Shown here: piece after piece, positions 1 through 7,665 of the stretch
Layout: every line of letters begins with the position of its first letter
Position numbering within the stretch: position 1 is the stretch's first letter
Assembly (NCBI GenBank): GCA_029262815.1
Contig: JAJCYS010000048.1
Span: 1 to 34,752, forward strand
Direction: 5' to 3'
Length of the DNA: 34,752 nt
Origin: Deltaproteobacteria bacterium
Lineage (GTDB): Bacteria; Bdellovibrionota; JAJCYS01
The notes under the pieces: model-generated
Databases searched by the model: none
The model's input: the letters and a program-made list of their open reading frames with translations, nothing else
Told to the model about the DNA's origin: nothing
Made by a program: the position numbers and the translations under genes

Positions 1-364
1 GTACGGGCATTCTTTGTGCAATATTCCATAAGTCGGATTTGACCCATTCAACAGAAAATTTCTTGGGATGGTAGAATATGACGTGTGTCGTTATTTTATG
101 ACTGACATGGGCTAGAATTCGCTCGAGCTCTCTGAAGCTAGCACGCGTACAAGGACATCTAGGGTGCGCAAAAATTAAAAGTGTAGGCTTGTCCCATTCT
201 TGTTGAAGTCGTGACTCTTTTGGCCAGAGCACGGGGGGCGCTCCTGGTTTGCCTGGCGCAGAAGAATAGTCCCAAAGCTGATAAAACCCACCTAAAATAA
301 CAAGACTCCATATTACAATCATGGATGAGATCCAGGTTTTGCTTGATAGAAGCCTTTTGTCCAT
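1..364 (-). CDS. RedB-like membrane-anchored thioredoxin-fold protein (3' part missing)
   Basis: The frame runs off the left edge, so only the first 121 codons are present. It starts at an ATG directly after an in-frame TGA. Residues 1-15 are basic/polar, then one hydrophobic segment follows (about 15-30, IVIWSLVILGGFYQLW), so the protein is probably anchored in the inner membrane with its body in the periplasm. A Pro-rich stretch leads to LLIFAHPRCPCTRAS at about residues 73-87, a beta strand followed by a CPC motif where thioredoxins have CxxC. That arrangement and the following ELERI helix match my memory of the small RedB/TlpA-like family. The role is probably thiol-disulfide exchange; the substrate is unknown. 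It lies 86 nt downstream of the thiamine-regulated transporter on the same strand and may share its transcript. There is no clear ribosome-binding site. Confidence 0.72.
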   Translation of the reverse strand, partial: MDKRLLSSKTWISSMIVIWSLVILGGFYQLWDYSSAPGKPGAPPVLWPKESRLQQEWDKPTLLIFAHPRCPCTRASFRELERILAHVSHKITTHVIFYHPKKFSVEWVKSDLWNIAQRMPV

Positions 365-450
365 TCACTACACGTTAAAGTCAATGGTATCACTTACCTA
401 TTGGAATAAAACGACTAAAACGAGTATGCCGGTCGGATTAAGAATAAATC

Positions 451-1872
451 TTAAGACTCCTCTTCTGGCGATAGTGGTGTTTGGATTTTGGGTGTGCTAA
501 TACACAACCGTCCAAGTGACCAAAGTCCCATCGTGACAGATGTAAATAAAAGCCCACTATAAAAATCATCGGTATTCAAAATAGGGTGAACCAACCGATG
601 GAAGAAGATCGCGAGCGTGCCTGCCAATACTGAACAAAGAAATTGCATGTCTGTGATTCGTCTCGGAAAAATATAAGTGACAAGCACTGGGAATAATAGG
701 CATCCTGCTGACAAAGAGCCAAATGTTTTCCAAACTGCTTTAATATTACCTTCAAATACGCCTGCAATAGCTATAGAGAAAATAGAGACTAAGACCAGAC
801 TAATTCGATGCCAAAGAATCGGTTTTTGTTTAAGCACTTTTGGGAAAAGATCATAAGAAACGGTGTTTGATGCGATGAATAGGTATGAGTCAATTGTGGA
901 TAAGATGGTGGCAACGATACCCGCTAGAAAAAAACCTCGCAACCCATTGGGAAGAAGTTGAAGAGCGTATTGAAGATAAGCTTGACTCGAGCTTGCTTCA
1001 GGCAGCACAGCTCTAGCATAGAGGCCTCCTCCGGTGGTGCAAATATCAAACAAAATCCAAATGCCGACCGAAATATAAATCCCCTTTTTGGCAGTGGAGC
1101 GATCTTGAGCTGCAAAGCACCTTTGGTAGAAATTGGGATCGACGAGGGTGGACAAGGCTATAAACCCCCAAATCAACGTTGTACTCAAGGTTTCGGTTCC
1201 CAATAAATGGAAATGAGTTTCTGGGAGATTGGCGGAAAGGAAAGATAGCCCGCCATATGAAAAAATGGAATACACCAACACAAGTACAACAGAGGCTACC
1301 ATCACAACAAATTGAATGGTGTCCGATAAGACAATGGCTTTGAATCCACTGACTGAAGAGTACAAAAGTACAAATGAGGTGCCCAAGATCATAGAGGGGA
1401 GCATCGCAATGCCGAATAGTACTTTGATGAACAGGCCAATGCTGATGATGTAAGAGATAGGCATTACATTGGCAAGGTTAAACCAGCTTGCAACCACGCC
1501 AGATTTAGGGCCTACGGTTTTTCCAATGAGTTCTGGCAGCGTTTTGTAAGGTTGGTCGACAAGCCGTTTCACGATAAATATGGCAAAAATGATGTACGTG
1601 ATATACCAAAACACCCCCTGAATAAGAAAATTGTATACGCCAGATTCAAATGCAATTTGAGTGACACCGAAAATACCGCCATACCAAGTGGCGACAAGGG
1701 TGGCTACAAAGAACGGCAAAGAAAGTCGACGACCCATCAGCATATAATCCACCAAAGAGGTGATTTTTTGGTTGAGTCCGCCAAAGAACACAACGCCCCA
1801 GGTGAGTACCATGATGCTGATAAAAACCCCAAAGTCGAGGGGAGTTAAAGTTTGTATAAGTGTTCTGTCCAT
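451..1872 (-). CDS. Sodium:solute symporter under TPP riboswitch control (ThiV-like)
   Basis: A 473-residue polytopic inner-membrane protein with about 13 hydrophobic segments. It has the solute:sodium symporter hallmark at DPNFYQRCFAAQDRSTAKKG (about residues 244-263), which corresponds to the family's GPxxYQR loop. The conserved Gly-rich segment after TM2 (ATWYGGIFGVTQ) fits the same family. A TPP riboswitch sits directly upstream, so the substrate is very likely thiamine or a precursor such as the HMP pyrimidine. Comparative genomics has described such TPP-regulated SSS proteins as ThiV. The start ATG has a strong ribosome-binding site (AAGGAGG, about 5 nt spacing). Family assignment is firm; the substrate is inferred from regulation only. 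Confidence 0.9.
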   Translation of the reverse strand: MDRTLIQTLTPLDFGVFISIMVLTWGVVFFGGLNQKITSLVDYMLMGRRLSLPFFVATLVATWYGGIFGVTQIAFESGVYNFLIQGVFWYITYIIFAIFIVKRLVDQPYKTLPELIGKTVGPKSGVVASWFNLANVMPISYIISIGLFIKVLFGIAMLPSMILGTSFVLLYSSVSGFKAIVLSDTIQFVVMVASVVLVLVYSIFSYGGLSFLSANLPETHFHLLGTETLSTTLIWGFIALSTLVDPNFYQRCFAAQDRSTAKKGIYISVGIWILFDICTTGGGLYARAVLPEASSSQAYLQYALQLLPNGLRGFFLAGIVATILSTIDSYLFIASNTVSYDLFPKVLKQKPILWHRISLVLVSIFSIAIAGVFEGNIKAVWKTFGSLSAGCLLFPVLVTYIFPRRITDMQFLCSVLAGTLAIFFHRLVHPILNTDDFYSGLLFTSVTMGLWSLGRLCISTPKIQTPLSPEEES

Positions 1873-1944
1873 ATGATCCTCCTTTTAGAATATGGCAGTG
1901 CTGTCAGGAAAATCACGATCAGTTACGACGTAAAGAAAGGCAAC

Positions 1945-2045
1945 GTTACGCTTCCTACGCTGGTATTACCCAGATCAGGTGATTTAAGGGTCTAAACGAT
2001 CACTATCGCTCATCTAAGCCTCATTACAGGGGCCCCCCTGGCAAC
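1945..2045 (-). promoter_or_regulatory. TPP riboswitch (THI element)
   Basis: Read on the minus strand, the region ends in ACCTGATCTGGGTAATACC followed by AGCGTAGGAAG, the nearly invariant 3' half of the THI box. Upstream are AGGGGGGCC, a short P3 stem (CCT/AGG), GGCTTAGATGA in place of the usual GGCTGAGA, and ACCCTT. The 5' GTTGC and 3' GTAAC can close P1 with one G-U pair. The element begins within about 10 nt of the predicted transcription start and ends about 72 nt before the symporter ATG. I cannot tell whether it acts on transcription or translation; no clear terminator with a U-run is visible before the ribosome-binding site. Confidence 0.93.
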
Positions 2046-2055
2046 AATTGGGCCC

Positions 2056-2084
2056 ATCGTACGTCGAGATTCTCATACTGTCAA
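2056..2084 (-). promoter_or_regulatory. Sigma-70-type promoter of the riboswitch/symporter transcript
   Basis: On the minus strand TTGACA (2084-2079) and TACGAT (2061-2056) are separated by exactly 17 nt. Transcription would start near 2049-2046, just before the riboswitch P1 stem, which supports the call. Its -35 box faces the -35 box of the divergent rpmG promoter. Confidence 0.75.
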
Positions 2085-2094
2085 GATCATCCTC

Positions 2095-2123
2095 TTGACG
2101 CCTGTTGCAAGAAGCAGTATGGT
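2095..2123 (+). promoter_or_regulatory. Sigma-70-type promoter of rpmG-pyrC
   Basis: TTGACG (2095-2100) and TATGGT (2118-2123) with a 17-nt spacer, on the strand opposite the symporter promoter. The two -35 boxes lie only 10 nt apart in back-to-back orientation. The predicted start near 2130 leaves a leader of about 26 nt before the rpmG ATG, whose ribosome-binding site is GGGAG. Confidence 0.6.
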
Positions 2124-2155
2124 TAAGGGTGTTTAATGCTTAATGGGAGCTTTCT

Positions 2156-2311
2156 ATGCGTGATATAATTCGACTTGTTTCAACAGCTGGGACCGGGTTT
2201 TTTTACACCACGACCAAAAACAAAAAGTTGCAGAAAGACAAAATCGAAGTTAAAAAATATGACCCAAGAGTTAGAAAACACGTAATTTTCAAAGAAAAAC
2301 CCATTAAATAG
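2156..2311 (+). CDS. rpmG: 50S ribosomal protein L33 (zinc-free type)
   Basis: A 51-codon gene. The protein begins [20 protein letters not shown] and continues with the L33 pattern KNK...[19 protein letters not shown]. Length and the conserved YDP(R/V)xRKHVxFKE segment are typical. The CxxC zinc-binding pairs of the zinc-dependent L33 form are absent, so this is the C-minus type. GGGAG about 6 nt before the ATG serves as ribosome-binding site. Only 11 nt separate its stop from the pyrC ATG, so the two are probably cotranscribed. rpmB, often next to rpmG, is not here. Confidence 0.95.
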   Translation: MRDIIRLVSTAGTGFFYTTTKNKKLQKDKIEVKKYDPRVRKHVIFKEKPIK

Positions 2312-2322
2312 CACATTGCCCC

Positions 2323-3687
2323 ATGGCATCGACGCTCATCAAAGATGCTTTTCTTGCAACGTCGAAAGACCGGGGTCGCTATGACATATTCCTTCAAAAC
2401 GGTAAAATTTTAGCCATCGGGTTGGGTGTTGGTGCTCATCATGCGGATGAGGTGATTCCAGCAAAAGGGTTGACCCTGTTGCCCGGTGTGTTAGATACAC
2501 ATGTTCATTTCAGAGAGCCTGGGGGTACCCATAAAGAGAGCCTGGAGTCAGGTTCCAAAGCCGCTGCTGCGGGCGGAGTCACTACTTTTTTTGACATGCC
2601 CAATACCAGTCCGAGCACCACTACTCTTGAGACTATGGCTGCAAAAAAAGCATTGGCTGCGCAATCTTCTTTTGTAAATTATGGGTTCTTTATGGGTGCC
2701 ACATCAGACAACCTTGAAGTGCTGAATACCGTACCTCAAGTGGCTGGAATTAAAATTTATGTGGGTTCTTCGACGGGCAGTCTTCTGGTAAGTGGTCCTG
2801 AGGCATTGGATCAAATTTTTGCCAATGGCGATCGATTGATTGCGGTTCATTCTGAAGATGAAGCTATGATCCAAGAGAATCAGTCTCGGCTGGGTGACCA
2901 AGCATCAGTCTATGATCATGGGTTGATTCGGTCTCCTGAGGCAGCGTTAAAAGCCACCCAACAACTGATCCGACTGGCTAAAAAGTACCAACGCCGACTA
3001 CATATTGTGCATGTTACGACAGCTGAAGAGGTTGCGTATTTACGGGATCATAAAATACCTGGGTTGATTACGGCTGAGGCGTGTCCGCATCACTTGTTTT
3101 TGAATACACCAACGGTCTATGATCAGTTTGGAACCCTTGCAAAAGTGAATCCACCGATTCGGGACGGCAAACATGCGGAAGCCCTATGGCAAGGACTATT
3201 AGATGGAACACTAGATTTTGTGGCTTCAGATCATGCGCCTCATACGTTAGACGAAAAAAATCAGTCTTATCTCAAGGCCCCATCTGGGATGCCGGGAGTG
3301 CAAACCCTATTGCCACTGCTGTTAAATCAAGTTGCGAGCAATAAATGTAGTTTGAAACAGGTTGTCGATTGGGCATGCACTCAGCCTGCAAGTGCGTACG
3401 GCGTCAAAAATAAAGGCGCTATCCAGCTTGGCTATGATGCCGATCTTGTCTTGGTTGACTTAAAGAAAACGCAATCCGTAACAAGAGCACAGTCGTATTC
3501 TAAGTCTGAGTGGAGTTGCTTCGAAGGGTGCAAGCTTCAAGGGTGGCCCGTGATGACTTTTGTTAATGGAGTGAAAGTGTGTGAACACGGTGTGATATGT
3601 GCAGATGAGCCCGTAGGACGTCCTGTAGTTTTTGAAGATCGCACTCAGCCCTGCCACACACCTCATCCTGAAGAAGCTAAGCTCTGA
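2323..3687 (+). CDS. pyrC: Dihydroorotase (class I / multifunctional-complex type)
   Basis: 454 residues. Catalyses reversible cyclisation of carbamoyl-aspartate to dihydroorotate in pyrimidine synthesis, in the cytoplasm. Metal-site features are visible in order: DTHVHFREPG (H60, H62, R64), GIKIYVGSSTG (K144, candidate carboxylated lysine), AVHSEDE (H176), LHIVHVTT (H230) and SDHAPH (D303). GVTTFFDMPNTSP and the glycine-rich APSGMPGVQTLLPLL loop are also typical. The set is complete, so an active enzyme rather than a pseudo-DHOase is expected. There is no good ribosome-binding site before the ATG; with only 11 nt after rpmG, translational coupling is possible. The last 25 or so residues form a polar tail beyond the usual end. 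Confidence 0.93.
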   Translation: MASTLIKDAFLATSKDRGRYDIFLQNGKILAIGLGVGAHHADEVIPAKGLTLLPGVLDTHVHFREPGGTHKESLESGSKAAAAGGVTTFFDMPNTSPSTTTLETMAAKKALAAQSSFVNYGFFMGATSDNLEVLNTVPQVAGIKIYVGSSTGSLLVSGPEALDQIFANGDRLIAVHSEDEAMIQENQSRLGDQASVYDHGLIRSPEAALKATQQLIRLAKKYQRRLHIVHVTTAEEVAYLRDHKIPGLITAEACPHHLFLNTPTVYDQFGTLAKVNPPIRDGKHAEALWQGLLDGTLDFVASDHAPHTLDEKNQSYLKAPSGMPGVQTLLPLLLNQVASNKCSLKQVVDWACTQPASAYGVKNKGAIQLGYDADLVLVDLKKTQSVTRAQSYSKSEWSCFEGCKLQGWPVMTFVNGVKVCEHGVICADEPVGRPVVFEDRTQPCHTPHPEEAKL

Positions 3688-3729
3688 TTCAGTCTTCGCG
3701 ACTTATACTTTGTCATTCATGGAGTGGCT

Positions 3730-4875
3730 TCATTTTTGAAATATTTTTTGCCACCAAGATGCGTTTTTTTGTTTTTTTGGAGGAGGCGTTTTACTCATAG
3801 TTTTTTCATTTTCAGAAGTGGAAGTCAGATCAATTTTTTGAGCTACTGAAAGGGCTAAAGTTTCAAATGCTTTGTGTACTTGTGGGATTGCAGAGGCCTC
3901 GGATACTTTACCTGTGTCTAGTAAGCCGCACAAGTTAGGGTAGAGTGGGAGTCGAGCGAGAATGTCTGCTTGAGCGAGCTCGGCGACTTCTTCAGCCCCT
4001 CCAGATTGAAACAGGTGGTGGTGTGTTTGGCAGGTTGGGCATTCAAAATGGCTCATATTTTCAACAACACCTAAAACTGGGATGTTGAATTTTTGAAACA
4101 TCGCTGTTCCTTTAACTGCATCAATGACAGAAATAGTTTGGGGAGTAGTCACAATTACGCCGCCGTTAAGCTGGATATATTGGGCCATAGAAAGTTGAGC
4201 ATCACCAGTACCGGGTGGCAAATCAATGATTAGGATGTCTTTGCCCTGCCAATCAACTTCAAAGAAAAACTGCTGTAAAACCTTCATGATCATAGGGCCA
4301 CGCCAGATGACAGGATCCATGGGTTCAATAAAAAAAGAAAAACTCATCAAAGAAATAGGGCCTGCTTCAATGGGAATAATTTTGTTGTTCTCTGAGTCAG
4401 CGACAGGCTTTGATGTGACTCCAAAAATTTGTGATTGTGAAGGACCATAAATATCGGCATCAATGAGTCCGGTTTTGTATCCAAGTTTCGCAAATGCAAC
4501 AGCGAGTAGTGCTGAGACTGCACTTTTGCCAACCCCGCCCTTGCCTGATGCAACCGCGATGACTTTTTTGACGCCAGGGATAGCTTCTGGTGAGGGGACT
4601 CCAGGGTTTTGAGTTTGTGGTTGAGGGGGGGATTGCTCTGCTTTTGCGTGGGATACAAATTGAAGAATAATTTTTTGTTCAAGAAATTCCGGGGTAAGTA
4701 CTTCTATAAGTGTTTGATGAATCGTGCCTCTTTGAGAAGGATCGACCTGAGCTACATCGATCGTGATATGAATGCCTTCGTTTGTTGTTTCAGCAGATAT
4801 CAATATAATCTGTGAGAGTAATTGAGGACATTGTGCACGTAGGATATTTTCTAAAGCATCTTGGATTTGACTCAT
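3730..4875 (-). CDS. mrp: Mrp/ApbC-family Fe-S cluster carrier ATPase
   Basis: 381 residues. Residues 1-75 form an N-terminal MIP18/DUF59-type domain; a Pro-rich linker (82-98) follows, then the P-loop NTPase domain. The deviant Walker A motif SGKGGVGKS is at 110-118, followed by LIDADIYGPSQ and DILIIDLPPGTGDAQL. The cluster-binding CxxC motif is CPTC (279-282) in NMSHFECPTCQ. The family carries and hands on [4Fe-4S] clusters in the cytoplasm. About 25 basic C-terminal residues (KTPPPKKQKNASWWQKIF) extend past the usual end. It is monocistronic here, convergent with pyrC and divergent from the hydroxylase gene. The separate MIP18-like protein of the suf operon resembles its N-terminal domain. 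Confidence 0.93.
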   Translation of the reverse strand: MSQIQDALENILRAQCPQLLSQIILISAETTNEGIHITIDVAQVDPSQRGTIHQTLIEVLTPEFLEQKIILQFVSHAKAEQSPPQPQTQNPGVPSPEAIPGVKKVIAVASGKGGVGKSAVSALLAVAFAKLGYKTGLIDADIYGPSQSQIFGVTSKPVADSENNKIIPIEAGPISLMSFSFFIEPMDPVIWRGPMIMKVLQQFFFEVDWQGKDILIIDLPPGTGDAQLSMAQYIQLNGGVIVTTPQTISVIDAVKGTAMFQKFNIPVLGVVENMSHFECPTCQTHHHLFQSGGAEEVAELAQADILARLPLYPNLCGLLDTGKVSEASAIPQVHKAFETLALSVAQKIDLTSTSENEKTMSKTPPPKKQKNASWWQKIFQK

Positions 4876-4982
4876 GATTAGCCTGCAGTCTAGCAGGGTG
4901 AAAATGGTTGGTAAAGACGAAAAATCGGCTTTTTAGAAATAAGCGGATGTGTATGGTACCCTAGCCATAGGGGGTTTAGCTC

Positions 4983-5597
4983 ATGAAAAAATTTATATCC
5001 TCAAAACAAGAGACACCACAGATGTTCAAACGGCCTTGGATGGAGATTCTATCTAAGGTTCCTTGGTTTTTGCCGCATCTTCTTTTTATACCTGTTGTTG
5101 GAGTTCTTTTAGTCCAGGCGTACAGCCTTGTTTCATTAGGCGCATTTTTAGCAATTTTTATTGGGGGCATATTCTTTTGGACGTTAGCTGAATATTTTTT
5201 TCATCGGATCATTTTTCATTACGAGTGCACGAGTCAGTTCGGGCAACGTCTTCATTGGATTGCGCATGGCGTGCATCATGATTATCCTAATGATCCAAAG
5301 CGGTTGGTGTTACCACCCGTGTTGAGCGTTCCTCTAGCTACGTTTTTCTATTTTGTGTATACCTATCTGCTAGGTACAGGTAATGGCTCAGCATTTATGG
5401 CGGGTTTTTTGACTGGATATATGGCCTATGAATTTATTCATTATGCGGTCCATCATCTCACTGCTAAAAAAGGGTTATTAGCAAAGATGCGAAAATGGCA
5501 TATGAAGCATCATTTTAAGGATGAAGAAGCGGGCTTTGGTGTTTCTTCTCCATTGTGGGACTATATTTTTAAAACCCACCAATTTAAATCAAAATAG
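4983..5597 (+). CDS. Fatty acid hydroxylase / sterol desaturase family membrane protein
   Basis: 204 residues with about four to five hydrophobic segments and the eight-histidine di-iron pattern: HRIIFH (HX4H) after TM2, HWIAHGVHH plus DYPND, HYAVHH, and HMKHHF. Order and spacing match the FA_hydroxylase family, and the short HGVHHDYPNDPKRLV block resembles fatty acid 2-hydroxylases (Scs7/FA2H). An O2-dependent lipid hydroxylation in the inner membrane is expected; the exact substrate cannot be read from sequence. AGGGGG lies about 9 nt before the ATG. It is divergent from mrp across 107 nt. Confidence 0.85.
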   Translation: MKKFISSKQETPQMFKRPWMEILSKVPWFLPHLLFIPVVGVLLVQAYSLVSLGAFLAIFIGGIFFWTLAEYFFHRIIFHYECTSQFGQRLHWIAHGVHHDYPNDPKRLVLPPVLSVPLATFFYFVYTYLLGTGNGSAFMAGFLTGYMAYEFIHYAVHHLTAKKGLLAKMRKWHMKHHFKDEEAGFGVSSPLWDYIFKTHQFKSK

Positions 5598-5647
5598 ACT
5601 GGCCCACAACTGAAAACTATAAAATTAACATCCACATACTTGCATGC

Positions 5648-6181
5648 CTATTTATATTTCTCAATTATGCCAATGAAATAAGGGGAAACTTGTGGATTGA
5701 TGTGGAGTGCTTTCATGACCCGATATGAGTAGTCTAGTCCCTTAGCGAAGGTAGTCATTTTTGTATGAAATTCATTCATAAACTGGTCAGCAGCTCTACA
5801 ATCATTTACTGATGTTAACTTTTGGTTCATGCCTATAAACTTATTTTTTGAAGACTGAAGCAGTGTTTTAGATTGATAACAAGCATCTCTTTTACGAATT
5901 AGAGTTCCCCTACTGTTGGTGCAGGCAAAATCGTTTGGACGGCAGTAAGACGTATATTGTATCTGCCTTTCTATATTACTGAGTAATCCATTAAACTGTT
6001 TTCCACGCCTGTCAATTTCCTCCGTATAAGTTTGTATTTGTATTGAGACTTGGCTGTGGAAACCGCCAATAGAAAATTCGGGATCTTCACAATAGCTGTG
6101 ATAGACCGTGCTCATAGCCGATACAGGCGATATTAGAAACACGCATAAAGCTAAGCAATTAAAATAATACAGACTCTTCAT
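5648..6181 (-). CDS. Hypothetical secreted protein, Cys-rich
   Basis: 177 residues, not recognised. The first 22 residues are a clear Sec signal peptide (MKSLYYFNCLALCVFLISPV, then SA) with likely cleavage after Ala22, so the protein is exported. The mature part holds six cysteines, three of them clustered (YCRPNDFACTNSRG...DACYQ), probably disulfide-bonded. The rest is polar and looks mostly helical. The gene faces away from another small secreted orphan (6253-6657) across 71 nt. No function can be assigned. Confidence 0.6.
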   Translation of the reverse strand: MKSLYYFNCLALCVFLISPVSAMSTVYHSYCEDPEFSIGGFHSQVSIQIQTYTEEIDRRGKQFNGLLSNIERQIQYTSYCRPNDFACTNSRGTLIRKRDACYQSKTLLQSSKNKFIGMNQKLTSVNDCRAADQFMNEFHTKMTTFAKGLDYSYRVMKALHINPQVSPYFIGIIEKYK

Positions 6182-6252
6182 CTACAACTCCCTGTCAACC
6201 GACTAGCAGCTTCTCGGTCGCAAAGGTGTCAAAGTTGAGGAAAATATAAGAA

Positions 6253-6657
6253 TTGACCAATAAAAAACTAACATTTTATATTAGGGCCACCGATAAGGTG
6301 CTTATGGGATATTCAGTTATAGTAGCTGTAATGATGGGTATTTTTTCAATTCTTGGGGCCAAAAACGTAGAAGCGCAAGGGTCGTATTTTCGGCTGGCGG
6401 CATGTTCACAAGATTATATCAATATCGACGGATGTCCAAGCCATAGTAAGGTTTTCTTAAGGGGATACACACAGTATTATTTCAAGGCTGTGAGTTCAGG
6501 TGCCAGAATCGAGCTTAAATGTTATCGACGGTATCAGACCCCTATTTATAAGTCCTATTCTATTTCTATTGTTGGCCAATTTGGGTACAGAGAGCCGCTC
6601 GATTGTGAAATTGTTGCTAGAAATAAGGATGTGATCTACAGGTCTTATCCGTTTTAG
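6253..6657 (+). CDS. Hypothetical secreted/anchored small protein
   Basis: 134 residues if read from the TTG at 6253; not recognised. A hydrophobic segment (about residues 18-36) ends in AKNVEAQG, a plausible signal-peptidase site. The mature part of about 90 residues is beta-rich by eye with four cysteines (AACSQDY, DGCPSHS, LKCYRRY, LDCEIV), suggesting two disulfides. Start choice is open: ATG at 6304 has AAGGTG at good spacing but leaves no positive charge before the hydrophobic core, whereas the TTG start gives a basic n-region. The 3' end overlaps the end of the convergent glutaredoxin-rhodanese gene by 4 nt. Confidence 0.5.
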   Translation: MTNKKLTFYIRATDKVLMGYSVIVAVMMGIFSILGAKNVEAQGSYFRLAACSQDYINIDGCPSHSKVFLRGYTQYYFKAVSSGARIELKCYRRYQTPIYKSYSISIVGQFGYREPLDCEIVARNKDVIYRSYPF

Positions 6658-7316
6658 TATCTTTTTAACGAAGAGTCTATTGTCTCAGCCCAAGCATCGA
6701 TGCCACCTCGTACTGTAGCAACGGTCTCAAAGCCATGATGTTTAAAAAATTCTGCAGCTGATATAGAACGAAGGCCATGATGGCACATACAAATTAACGG
6801 TGTTGTTTTGGGACAGTTTGAAATCAAAGTTTCAGCTTTATCCTGATCCACAAGTTCAGCATTGGGTAAATGCGTAATATCCCATTCTTCAGATGAGCGG
6901 ACATCCAATAATTTTGCATCAGGGTATTTTTCAATCATCTGCTGAGCTTCCTCAGGTGACAAATCTAAAATATTAGGTGTATTTGGAGGCGTTTCCGTAT
7001 TCAGCGCTTTTGCTAGCTTGGTTTTAAGTTCACCCGTTTTATATAATTTGAGCACAATGTCACAACCACCAACAAACTCACTTTGGATATACAGCTGGGG
7101 GATAGTTGGCCAGTTGCTAAAGGTTTTAATACCCTCTCTGATGTCTTCGTCTTCTAACACGTTAACGGTGTGGTAGGGATACCCTTGTAGATTTAGTACC
7201 TGAATGACTTGTGCTGAAAATCCACATTGTGGGGTATCGGAAGAACCTTTCATGTACAAAACAACCGGATGTGCAGTAATGGTCTCTTGAATTCTTGTTT
7301 GAGTATCTTCGCTCAT
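6654..7316 (-). CDS. Monothiol CGFS glutaredoxin fused to a rhodanese domain
   Basis: 220 residues, two domains. Residues 1-105 are a Grx4-type glutaredoxin: K23, active site CGFS (31-34), NWPTIPQ, and GGCDI (83-87). CGFS glutaredoxins bind a bridging [2Fe-2S] cluster with glutathione and pass clusters on. Residues 118-220 are a rhodanese domain with LLDVRSSEEWDITHLPNA and the catalytic loop CHHGLRS (C178 the likely persulfide cysteine, R183 in the loop). Its start overlaps the bolA stop (ATGA), and BolA proteins are established partners of CGFS glutaredoxins. Together they suggest Fe-S trafficking or sensing, with the rhodanese half possibly supplying or reading sulfane sulfur (inference). 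Confidence 0.93.
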   Translation of the reverse strand: MSEDTQTRIQETITAHPVVLYMKGSSDTPQCGFSAQVIQVLNLQGYPYHTVNVLEDEDIREGIKTFSNWPTIPQLYIQSEFVGGCDIVLKLYKTGELKTKLAKALNTETPPNTPNILDLSPEEAQQMIEKYPDAKLLDVRSSEEWDITHLPNAELVDQDKAETLISNCPKTTPLICMCHHGLRSISAAEFFKHHGFETVATVRGGIDAWAETIDSSLKRY

Positions 7317-7612
7317 GAGGTGCCTTTATGTTGGGGCATTTGCTGCCACTCGTTTACACTATGTGCAGTAATTGTTAAAGCATGAATCGCGCCCGTTTTA
7401 AACTCTGAGTCAAGAAGGCTATAAATTTCACGTTGTCTGGCAATATCAGATATTCCTTCAAATTGAGCGGAAGTAATCTGAAGCACAAGATGAGCGCCAC
7501 CGCTTGCCATGCCTTGGTGTCCTTGGTGTGCGGCACTCCGGTCTTCAATGACTAGATGGATTGGTGAAAAGGTTTGTTTAAGTCGATCTTCGATGACACG
7601 AACGATATCCAT
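7313..7612 (-). CDS. bolA: BolA family protein
   Basis: 99 residues, a complete BolA domain: LVIEDRSAAHQGHQG near the middle, GGAHLVLQI, then RQREIYSLL and IHALTITAHS at the end. Conserved histidines (AAHQGH, GGAH, IHAL) are candidate ligands in a BolA-glutaredoxin [2Fe-2S] heterocomplex. The stop codon overlaps the start of the glutaredoxin-rhodanese gene by 4 nt, a strong sign of a functional pair. It lies 53 nt downstream of the response regulator on the same strand, so it may be the continuation of that transcript or have its own promoter in the gap. Confidence 0.93.
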   Translation of the reverse strand: MDIVRVIEDRLKQTFSPIHLVIEDRSAAHQGHQGMASGGAHLVLQITSAQFEGISDIARQREIYSLLDSEFKTGAIHALTITAHSVNEWQQMPQHKGTS

Positions 7613-7620
7613 AGGGTATA

Positions 7621-7635
7621 AACCTATGCTAGGTT
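7621..7635. repeat. 15-bp palindrome upstream of bolA
   Basis: AACCTA-TGC-TAGGTT, a perfect 6+6 dyad ending 8 nt before the bolA start. It could be an operator or a small hairpin in the leader. It has no T-run, so it is not a typical terminator for the response regulator. Confidence 0.4.
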
Positions 7636-7665
7636 AGACCTTCGAGTCAAGGAAATATGAGGTAA

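Noticed and set aside
1552..1848. 98-codon open frame on the plus strand inside the symporter gene
   Set aside because: Antisense to conserved transporter coding sequence, with a charged composition unlike any family and no ribosome-binding site.
2080..2099. GTCAAGA-N6-TCTTGAC inverted repeat as an operator or terminator
   Set aside because: It is explained by the two facing -35 boxes of the divergent promoters; no T-run follows.
4226..4682. Open frames in other registers within mrp (74 and 111 codons)
   Set aside because: They overlap the conserved P-loop ATPase frame entirely and have no domain or start signal.
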